5,436 nt of DNA from Elusimicrobiota bacterium (GTDB lineage Bacteria; Elusimicrobiota; Elusimicrobia; Elusimicrobiales; Elusimicrobiaceae), in NCBI GenBank assembly GCA_031259485.1, contig JAIRLH010000169.1, positions 1 to 5,436 on the forward strand, in the 5' to 3' direction. Below are positions 1 through 4,686 of the stretch, in pieces (the stretch's first letter is position 1; each line of letters opens with the position of its first letter). A model generated the notes under the pieces. The model made no database searches. It saw only the letters and a program-made list of their open reading frames with translations, and was not told the origin of the DNA. The translations under genes were made by a program, and so were the position numbers.

Positions 1-1
1 C

Positions 2-67
2 ATATGCGAGCTGATGGGCACTGTTGATTCTGCTTTTGGCAACGGCAATTATTATTTATTAAGGTAG
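2..67 (+). CDS. Possible C-terminal end of an upstream protein (pilin-like?), 5' truncated
   Basis: The frame starting at base 2 is open from the window edge and stops at TAG 65-67, giving 21 visible residues ending GNGNYYLLR. The other two forward frames close earlier. The tail has a Cys followed by Leu-Met-Gly, then a Gly/Asn-rich stretch and an aromatic-Leu end. That pattern recalls the C-terminal ends of pilin-like (prepilin-type) proteins of Elusimicrobiota, but this comparison is from memory and the stretch is far too short to prove a family. It could also be an unrelated open stretch, since 21 codons are often open by chance. The following 154 bases contain no other gene, which fits a gene ending here. 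Confidence 0.38.
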   Translation: MCELMGTVDSAFGNGNYYLLR

Positions 68-101
68 TCATGGCCATTTGCTTCTTCAAGGGCCCTAAAC
101 A

Positions 102-163
102 GTCTTTGCCGTCATTGCTTAGATTGACCAAGTGAAATCCGGCCTCGCAATGACGGCAAAGAC
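102..163. repeat. Perfect 17-bp inverted repeat, REP/MITE-like palindromic element
   Basis: The arm at 102-118 (GTCTTTGCCGTCATTGC) is the exact reverse complement of the arm at 147-163, with a 28-nt loop between them. The inner edge of the right arm continues the core as CGTCATTGCGAGG when read on the minus strand. That string resembles a short palindromic repeat I associate with dispersed intergenic elements in various bacteria (memory, not searched). No T-run follows either arm, so a classical intrinsic terminator is unlikely. A further 7-nt AAAGACT at 169-175 is also complementary to 101-107 and could pair alternatively. It lies between the end of the upstream gene and the plsY promoter, a typical site for such elements. 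Only one copy is in this window. Confidence 0.7.
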
Positions 164-185
164 ACAATAAAGACTAAAAAATGCC

Positions 186-214
186 TTAAAAAACACATCA
201 CAATTTATTATAAT
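186..214 (+). promoter_or_regulatory. Probable promoter of the plsY operon
   Basis: TTAAAA at 186-191 (4 of 6 matches to TTGACA) is followed after 17 bp by a perfect TATAAT at 209-214 in an AT-rich stretch. The plsY ATG is at 222, so transcription starting the usual 6-8 nt past the -10 box would begin on or just before the start codon. There is no Shine-Dalgarno-like sequence between the box and the ATG. Confidence 0.5.
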
Positions 215-221
215 ATAAAAT

Positions 222-839
222 ATGATAATAAAAATAATATTGCTGGCGGCAAGCTATCTGCTGGGGGCAATACCCTCGGGCTATATAATAACCAAAAAAT
301 TAAAGGGGTTTGATATCAGGGACCACGGCTCCGGCAATCCGGGCGCGGCAAACGTTTACCGCGTGGTGGGCAAATGGCCCGGCGTGGCGACTTTCGCGTG
401 CGACGCTTTAAAAGGCGCGGCAGTGGTACTGGCCGCAAAATATCTGCTGCCGCGCGATATTTATACGCCCATGGCCTGCGGCTTTATAGCTATCTGCGCG
501 CATATGTGGACTATTTTCCTCAAATTGCGCGGCGGCAAAGGCGTGGCGACTTCGGCCGGAGTTTTTGGCGCGCTGCTGCCTGCGCCTACCGCTCTGGCTT
601 TTCTTACCTTCGGCCTGATAGTCTGGCGCACGGGCAGAATATCGCCGGGCTCTATAGCGGCGGCCGTAGTGCTGCCCGCAACAAGCTATTTTATCGGAGC
701 GAACCCGCCGCCGTATTGCGTTTTGGCTACCGTCGTGTGCGCGCTTGTGATTTATAAACATATTCCAAATATAAAACGCATGTTCAATAAGGAAGAGCTT
801 AAGTTTGAAGACGGCTCCAAAAAAAATGCGGCTAAATAA
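222..839 (+). CDS. plsY: Acyl-phosphate:glycerol-3-phosphate acyltransferase PlsY
   Basis: This inner-membrane enzyme transfers an acyl group from acyl-phosphate (made by PlsX) to sn-glycerol-3-phosphate, giving 1-acyl-G3P, the first step of phospholipid synthesis. The protein is 205 residues, normal for PlsY, and mostly hydrophobic with several membrane segments. The N-terminal helix contains LLGAIPSGY (13-21). The three family loops are present: GSGNPGAANVYRVVG (36-50), DALKG (61-65), and FLKLRGGKGVATSAGV (99-114) just after H94. The C-terminal KHIPNIKRMFN (179-189) matches the family's RHxxNIxRL box with Lys for Arg. A charged Lys/Glu tail follows. The ATG at 222 gives the standard N-terminus but has no ribosome-binding site. 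The 3' end overlaps gpsA, whose product supplies its substrate. plsX is not in the window. Confidence 0.96.
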   Translation: MIIKIILLAASYLLGAIPSGYIITKKLKGFDIRDHGSGNPGAANVYRVVGKWPGVATFACDALKGAAVVLAAKYLLPRDIYTPMACGFIAICAHMWTIFLKLRGGKGVATSAGVFGALLPAPTALAFLTFGLIVWRTGRISPGSIAAAVVLPATSYFIGANPPPYCVLATVVCALVIYKHIPNIKRMFNKEELKFEDGSKKNAAK

Positions 840-1812
840 AATAACTGTTTTGGGCGCGGGCGTATGGGGCAGCGTAATAGCGCGTCATATCGCGGGCTTG
901 GGCTTTAATGCGGTCTTGTGGGAATACTCGCGGGAACTGGCGGAGGCCATCGCCAAATCCGGCGGCGCGCACCCAAACATACCGGACTTTAAATTCCCCC
1001 CCGAAATAAAAATTACGGGCTCTGTTGAAGAAGCCGTAAAAGATACCGATTTGCTGGTTTTTGTAATATCCTCCAAAGCCGTGCGCGGATTTTGCAGACA
1101 GATAAAACCGCTGCTTGCCGGCCGCGTTATACCGGTTATCAGCGCGTCAAAAGGGTTGGAGGACAAAACTTTCAAAACACTCTGCGAAATTATTGAAGAA
1201 GAACTTCCGCAGCTCAAAGATATGGCTTTTGCTTTCAGCGGCCCCAGCTTCGCGCTGGAAGTGGCGCGGAACCTGCCGACCAAAATAAAACTGGCCGGCC
1301 ATAACCCCGAGGTATTGCGCGAGCTCAAAAAAACTTTAAGCAAAGCGCCTATAATTTTGGAAACCTCCTCCGACAGGCGCGGCGCGGAATACGGCGGCGC
1401 AATCAAAAACGTGATAGCCATAGGCTGCGGAATACTTGACGGCATCGGCGACGGCGCAAACACAAAAGCCGCGCTTCTCACCGCCGCGATGGAGGAAATG
1501 AACGCCATCATGCTGAGCCAAGGCTGCACTACGAAGTCTGTCTACAGTATAAGCGGTCTGGGCGACGCGATTTTGACGGGCATGTCTGCTATTTCCCGCA
1601 ATAGGCGGCTGGGCGAAAAGCTGGGCCAGGGTAAAACTCTGGAGGATGCAAAGCGCGAAGTAGGCACCATAGCCGAGGGCGCAAATTCAGTGCAAAGCGT
1701 ATGTGATTTAATTGCGCAAAACGGGCTTGACTGTCCGGTAATTACCGCCATCTGGCAGATTGTTGTGAAAGAACAAAAACCGCGCGTTTTAATGCAGGCT
1801 TTGGGTTTTTAG
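826..1812 (+). CDS. gpsA: Glycerol-3-phosphate dehydrogenase [NAD(P)+]
   Basis: This cytosolic enzyme reduces dihydroxyacetone phosphate to sn-glycerol-3-phosphate, the backbone acylated by PlsY, encoded directly upstream. The protein is 328 residues, the usual family length. The N-terminal Rossmann domain opens with VLGAGVWGSVIA (8-19) and continues through SASKGLE (106-112) and FSGPSFALEVA (137-147). The helical substrate-binding domain carries GGAIKNVIAIGCGILDGIGDG (190-210), in which Lys194 is the expected catalytic lysine. Next come SGLGDAILT (243-251) and the SRNRRLG box (257-263). I chose ATG 826 because it leaves only five residues before the first beta strand, as in relatives. A TTG at 805, with a GGAAGAG sequence upstream, would add seven residues (MKTAPKK). 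With ATG 826 the gene overlaps plsY by 14 nt, which suggests translational coupling. Confidence 0.96.
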   Translation: MRLNKITVLGAGVWGSVIARHIAGLGFNAVLWEYSRELAEAIAKSGGAHPNIPDFKFPPEIKITGSVEEAVKDTDLLVFVISSKAVRGFCRQIKPLLAGRVIPVISASKGLEDKTFKTLCEIIEEELPQLKDMAFAFSGPSFALEVARNLPTKIKLAGHNPEVLRELKKTLSKAPIILETSSDRRGAEYGGAIKNVIAIGCGILDGIGDGANTKAALLTAAMEEMNAIMLSQGCTTKSVYSISGLGDAILTGMSAISRNRRLGEKLGQGKTLEDAKREVGTIAEGANSVQSVCDLIAQNGLDCPVITAIWQIVVKEQKPRVLMQALGF

Positions 1813-1815
1813 CTT

Positions 1816-2076
1816 ATGAATAAAGAAGAATTAATAAACGAACTCGCCAAACATCTTTTTGACAAAAAACAGGCCCGCGCCGCGCTGGATAATACGCTTG
1901 ACATAATAGCCGGCGCGCTTAAAAAGGGCGATAAGGTGGTGCTTTCAAACTTCGGCACTTTTAAGACGAAGGAATCGCGCCCCGTGAACATCAAAAACCC
2001 TTCCACCGGCGCGGATATTCCCGTGCCAAGCAAAACGCGCGTGCGCTTTAAGCCTTCTGAAAATATTTTAAAATAA
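1816..2076 (+). CDS. HU/IHF-family nucleoid DNA-binding protein
   Basis: This is a small, basic, histone-like protein that binds and bends DNA as a dimer. The protein is 86 residues, slightly shorter than the usual 90. It begins MNKEELINELA with the family's helical dimerisation region (about 1-40), then the turn VVLSNFGTFK (41-50), where most HU proteins have GFGTF, and the DNA-embracing arm. The arm tip reads NIKNPSTG (58-65), with Pro62 in the place of the intercalating proline, though the usual Arg-Asn-Pro is Lys-Asn-Pro here. It ends with VRFKPSENILK, matching the family's FKPGKxLK. The start lies 3 nt after the gpsA stop and no Shine-Dalgarno sequence is visible. The sequence does not separate HU from IHF subunits, so no symbol is given. 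Confidence 0.93.
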   Translation: MNKEELINELAKHLFDKKQARAALDNTLDIIAGALKKGDKVVLSNFGTFKTKESRPVNIKNPSTGADIPVPSKTRVRFKPSENILK

Positions 2077-2080
2077 ATTT

Positions 2081-2434
2081 ATGAATATTGAGCAGCTGCA
2101 AAGCAAAGAATACTTTACGATAGGCGACGCCGCCAAAATCTGCGGCGTGCCCGAATATACAATAAGATACTGGGAAAAGTCCTTCGGTCTTATCAAACCA
2201 ATACGCAAAGAATCTCTGCACCGCCGCTATACCAAAAGCGACATCAATACAATACTCAAAATAAAAGATCTGATTTACAGACACAAAATGACTCTTGAAG
2301 GCGCAAAAAAACACCTCAACCGTTTTATGGCAATAGGCGCGCGCCCCAAAGCGGACGAAGGACTGCGCACCGCCAGAGACGTAAAATTTCTGAAAGAAAT
2401 CAAAGAAACGCTTTCCCAATTAATTAAAGAATGA
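2081..2434 (+). CDS. Small MerR-family transcriptional regulator
   Basis: This 117-residue protein has a MerR-type winged helix-turn-helix. FTIGDAAKICGVPEYTIRYWE (12-32) is the recognition HTH, with the family signature Tyr-x-Ile-Arg-Tyr-Trp-Glu, followed by the wing region with HRRYTKSDI (47-55) and the second helix pair ILKIKDLIYRHKMTLEGAKKHL (58-79). After about residue 85 only a short charged helix remains. There is no metal-binding Cys set or large effector domain, so the signal it senses, if any, is unknown. Such short MerR proteins next to HU/IHF genes are, as I recall, found in several phyla, notably beside ihfA in Deltaproteobacteria. It starts 4 nt after the HU stop without a visible ribosome-binding site. 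A tRNA promoter overlaps its end. Confidence 0.9.
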   Translation: MNIEQLQSKEYFTIGDAAKICGVPEYTIRYWEKSFGLIKPIRKESLHRRYTKSDINTILKIKDLIYRHKMTLEGAKKHLNRFMAIGARPKADEGLRTARDVKFLKEIKETLSQLIKE

Positions 2435-2440
2435 TATAAT
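2413..2440 (+). promoter_or_regulatory. Probable promoter of tRNA-Pro(GGG)
   Basis: TTCCCA at 2413-2418 (4 of 6 matches to TTGACA) is followed after 16 bp by a perfect TATAAT at 2435-2440. The box directly follows the merR stop codon (TGA 2432-2434). Initiation near 2447 would leave a leader of about 9 nt before the mature tRNA at 2456. Read-through from the plsY operon is also possible, since no terminator separates merR from the tRNA. Confidence 0.55.
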
Positions 2441-2455
2441 TATATGGCGGCGTAT

Positions 2456-2530
2456 CGGGGAGTGGCTTAGTGGTATAGCGCTCGCTTGGGGTGCGAGAGG
2501 TCCCGAGTTCGATTCTCGGCTCCCCGACCA
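2456..2530 (+). tRNA. tRNA-Pro, anticodon GGG
   Basis: A full cloverleaf can be drawn. The acceptor stem CGGGGAG (2456-2462) pairs with CTCCCCG (2520-2526). The D loop contains GG. The anticodon stem CTCGC/GCGAG encloses the loop TTGGGGT with anticodon GGG at 2488-2490 and G37 at 2491. The T stem CCGAG/CTCGG (2503-2507/2515-2519) encloses TTCGATT. Discriminator A2527 is followed by an encoded CCA at 2528-2530. It reads the proline codons CCC and CCU. The G37 is the usual site of m1G made by TrmD. Confidence 0.97.
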
Positions 2531-2544
2531 TTCTTCGCAATACG

Positions 2545-2570
2545 CGCAGGGGCATGCCCCTGCGTTTTTT
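2545..2570 (+). terminator. Intrinsic terminator between the two tRNA genes
   Basis: The 20-bp perfect palindrome 2545-2564 folds into a GC-rich stem of eight pairs (CGCAGGGG with CCCCTGCG) closed by a CATG loop. It is followed at once by six T residues (2565-2570). It begins 14 nt after the CCA end of tRNA-Pro(GGG), as expected for a tRNA transcript terminator. Confidence 0.88.
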
Positions 2571-2591
2571 GGAATTATGCCGCAATATTAA

Positions 2592-2665
2592 CGGGGCGTG
2601 GCTCAGCTGGCTAGAGCGCTCGGTTCGGGACCGAGAGGTCGCTGGTTCAAATCCAGTCGCCCCGA
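2592..2665 (+). tRNA. tRNA-Pro, anticodon CGG
   Basis: The acceptor stem CGGGGCG (2592-2598) pairs with CGCCCCG (2658-2664). The D stem is GCTC/GAGC. The anticodon stem CTCGG/CCGAG (2619-2623/2631-2635) encloses TTCGGGA with anticodon CGG at 2626-2628 and G37 at 2629. The T stem GCTGG/CCAGT (2641-2645/2653-2657) has one G-U pair and encloses TTCAAAT. Discriminator A2665 is followed by TTTTT, so the CCA end is not encoded and must be added by a nucleotidyltransferase. It reads the codon CCG. It lies 61 nt downstream of the other proline tRNA, beyond a terminator. I see no convincing promoter of its own. Confidence 0.96.
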
Positions 2666-2680
2666 TTTTTGCCTCCAAGA

Positions 2681-2712
2681 AATCCGCCGCTTTTATACGG
2701 CGGATTTTTTAT
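2681..2712 (+). terminator. Intrinsic terminator after tRNA-Pro(CGG)
   Basis: The 9-bp stem AATCCGCCG (2681-2689) pairs with CGGCGGATT (2698-2706) around an 8-nt AT-rich loop, and the T-run continues to 2710. It starts 15 nt after the end of the mature tRNA and separates the tRNA block from the protease operon. Confidence 0.9.
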
Positions 2713-2749
2713 TACTCTAAACAGGCTTCCACGCGCGCGCAAAAATTGT

Positions 2750-2758
2750 TATTATATT
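2750..2758 (+). promoter_or_regulatory. Possible -10 region of the protease operon
   Basis: TATTAT (2750-2755), overlapping TATATT (2753-2758), lies 6 or 3 nt before the ATG at 2762, downstream of a strong terminator, where a new promoter is needed. No good -35 box is seen at the usual spacing (TTCCAC at 2727-2732 is poor). The layout resembles the plsY start region, with the -10 almost touching the start codon. Confidence 0.35.
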
Positions 2759-2761
2759 TTT

Positions 2762-3715
2762 ATGAAGAAAACTCTCTTATTTTTGCCCGCTTTTATAATT
2801 CTTGCGGCCCTCCCGCCGGCAGCGGCATACGCGCAGTCAAGTATTATTTACGACAGCTCTTATGAAATCAATATAATTCCCGGCCCGCCGCATAAAGACG
2901 GCGACGGCCCTGTATCGCGCCCCATGAATAAGTGCCAGGCCGTGCGTCTAAACAAAGAATGGTTTTTGACAGCCGCGCACTGCGTGCAAAATCAGTGTAA
3001 TTCCGGCTGTACTTTGCAGGCGCGCCTGCTGGTGGGCCCGGGTTATGAAATTGATTTGCAGTATTACGCCGCCTCCCAGTTGGACGACGCCATAAAGATA
3101 TATAATTCCCAAAGCGTAAATAAAAGCAATATCGCTTACGATATCGCGCTTATTAAACTTTCGCCGGAGCGCTCGCAATATATTTATATTATTGGCAATC
3201 TTCGTATGCCATACGACGTATTTATGCAGTCCGCCGAGCCTGATGCCAGCGCAGTGGCAGCCGCCGTGAACGGGGCGGGCTTCTCTAAGCTGCTTGTGCT
3301 GCGCACGGAGACGGCCAAAATCTTCAACCGCCAGATTGTCTTGCCCTCAATATGGGGCGGCGCGCGGCAGTTGCTAACATCGCACGATACTGTTTTCTAT
3401 TCTCCAAAAAACCAGTATATATTTACGGATAATTTCGGCATAAGGCAGGGGATATCCGGCGCCGGCGTGTTTACCGCGTCCGGCGAGCTTTGCGGCGTGG
3501 TTTCGGCAACAGGCGTTTTGCGCCAAAGTTCCGGCGAGGGCTCGATAAACCCGATTAATTATACTTTCCTTACGGTATTTAACGACGACGTTTTACGCTT
3601 CATAACCAGATATGCGGGCAATACCGCCAGCACAACCGCGGATATAAATTATTTCAAAGTAATACCGGAGGACCGGCGGGATTTTGTTTTTGCCGTTGAA
3701 GCGTCGGTAACGTAA
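2762..3715 (+). CDS. Exported trypsin-fold (S1-like) serine protease, first of a tandem pair
   Basis: The protein is 317 residues and begins with a clear Sec signal peptide: MKK, a hydrophobic core (about 4-17), and a likely cut after AYA (22-24). The mature part looks like a chymotrypsin-fold peptidase. KCQAVRLN (57-64) leads to TAAHC with catalytic His73, and Cys58/Cys74 sit like the conserved His-loop disulfide. YDIALIKL (126-133) carries Asp127, and QGISGAG (229-235) carries the nucleophile Ser232. The usual GDSGG loop is GISGA, so the Asp before the serine is replaced by Ile. Cys79 and Cys83 form a further close pair. It acts in the periplasm or outside the cell; the substrate is unknown. 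ATG 2762 is chosen because the signal peptide starts there. An in-frame TTG at 2669 would run through the terminator hairpin. The neighbour at 3718 is a paralogue 2 nt downstream. Confidence 0.88.
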   Translation: MKKTLLFLPAFIILAALPPAAAYAQSSIIYDSSYEINIIPGPPHKDGDGPVSRPMNKCQAVRLNKEWFLTAAHCVQNQCNSGCTLQARLLVGPGYEIDLQYYAASQLDDAIKIYNSQSVNKSNIAYDIALIKLSPERSQYIYIIGNLRMPYDVFMQSAEPDASAVAAAVNGAGFSKLLVLRTETAKIFNRQIVLPSIWGGARQLLTSHDTVFYSPKNQYIFTDNFGIRQGISGAGVFTASGELCGVVSATGVLRQSSGEGSINPINYTFLTVFNDDVLRFITRYAGNTASTTADINYFKVIPEDRRDFVFAVEASVT

Positions 3716-3717
3716 AA

Positions 3718-4680
3718 ATGAAAAAGTTCTCCTGCGCGCTGCTGCTCTTCTGCGCCGCGGCTATAATCCGCGCGGAAGGCGTTAGCTATCTTACCATAAC
3801 CGACGAAGCGCAGTACCGGCAGGCGGCGGATTTCACCAATACCTTTGAAATTAAAATAATAAACCCGGGTTCAGACAAAATTACCAAATGCCAGGCGGTG
3901 CGGCTGGATAAAAACTGGTATATAACCGCCGCGCATTGTATATCCCCCCAGTGCGACGGCGTCTGCCAGATACAGGTGCGTCTCGTCGTAAATCCACAGT
4001 ATGAAATGAGCGCGTTAATAACCCACTCCCCAAAGACGCAACGCGTGTTCAAAAATGATAAAACTGTTTCCGCCAGAGAAAAGGCGGCATATGACGCCGC
4101 CCTGATGCACATACCGGCCGACGGGGCGGACTACATTTACCGCGCACCCGCGCTTCGCCGCGCAATAAGCGAAGACGATTTTTTAAAAATTATCCCCGAT
4201 TACAATATTTATTACAAAGCCGTAAACGGGACGCACCTGCCCGACATACTGCACATAAACAGCGGCTATCCGGTGATGATAGACAGGCAGGCTTCAATCG
4301 TCTCTATCTGGAACGACGAGCGCAGCGTGCTGCCGGCCAAAAAGCCGCTGTTTTACCTGCCGGTGCAGAAATATATTTTTACTGAGAACTTCGGCATAGT
4401 GCAGGGGATATCAGGCTCCGGCGTGATGACAAATACTGGCGAGCTTGTGGGTATAGTCTCCGCCACGGCCAGCCTTGAGGCCGAAAACCGCAAAACAAAA
4501 AACACCGTCATAACGCCGCTGGTTTTTATAGTGCCTTTTGACGATTATATGGTAAATTTCATAAGGCAAACCGCGCCGGACAGCAGTATAAGCATAAAGA
4601 AAGCAAGAAAGCGCATATTAAAAACTATCCCGCCGGGGCAAACCTTCCTGCCCACCGCATTAGAAAAAGCGGCTTTTTAG
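3718..4680 (+). CDS. Exported trypsin-fold (S1-like) serine protease, second of a tandem pair
   Basis: The 320-residue protein is a paralogue of the one encoded 2 nt upstream. It has a short signal peptide (MKK, hydrophobic core about 6-17, likely cut after Ala19). The triad is His73 in TAAHC, Asp126 in YDAAL, and Ser232 in QGISGSG. His73, Ser232 and Cys58, Cys74, Cys79 and Cys83 have the same numbers as in the first protein, so the N-terminal 230 residues align with almost no net gap. The block FTENFGIVQGISGSGVM (221-237), then GELVGIVSAT (241-250), is nearly shared, while the middle (about 100-190) and the C-terminus diverge. The C-terminal 35 residues are basic and differ from the first copy. 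Function is inferred as proteolysis outside the cytoplasm; the substrate is unknown. The lack of a spacer and of a Shine-Dalgarno sequence suggests coupled translation with the upstream gene. Confidence 0.88.
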   Translation: MKKFSCALLLFCAAAIIRAEGVSYLTITDEAQYRQAADFTNTFEIKIINPGSDKITKCQAVRLDKNWYITAAHCISPQCDGVCQIQVRLVVNPQYEMSALITHSPKTQRVFKNDKTVSAREKAAYDAALMHIPADGADYIYRAPALRRAISEDDFLKIIPDYNIYYKAVNGTHLPDILHINSGYPVMIDRQASIVSIWNDERSVLPAKKPLFYLPVQKYIFTENFGIVQGISGSGVMTNTGELVGIVSATASLEAENRKTKNTVITPLVFIVPFDDYMVNFIRQTAPDSSISIKKARKRILKTIPPGQTFLPTALEKAAF

Positions 4681-4686
4681 CAGTTT

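Noticed and set aside
885..1529. 214-codon open frame antisense to gpsA
   Set aside because: It mirrors the strongly conserved gpsA frame and arises from its codon pattern; the translation shows no domain and the position is fully explained by gpsA.
2424..2678. 84-residue minus-strand reading frame with GFEPATSRSRTE and RIELGTSRT strings
   Set aside because: These strings are the well-known false translation of the antisense of tRNA genes; the frame covers both proline tRNAs exactly.
2669..2761. TTG start adding 31 residues to the first protease
   Set aside because: The extension would be encoded by the terminator hairpin and would bury the signal peptide; ATG 2762 starts exactly at MKK of the signal sequence.
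2491..2865. 124-codon forward frame across tRNA genes and terminators
   Set aside because: It runs through two tRNA or terminator structures and out of frame over the protease signal peptide, so it is not a plausible gene.
3748..3756. Possible lipobox at Cys12 of the second protease (LLLFC)
   Set aside because: Phe directly before Cys does not fit the lipobox, which needs Gly, Ala or Ser there; an ordinary signal-peptidase site after Ala19 fits better.
4664..4678. AAAAAG-CGG-CTTTTT hairpin as a bidirectional terminator
   Set aside because: The stem is almost all A-T with a 3-nt loop and its T-run is part of the stem, so termination would be weak; noted only with the convergent-gene finding.
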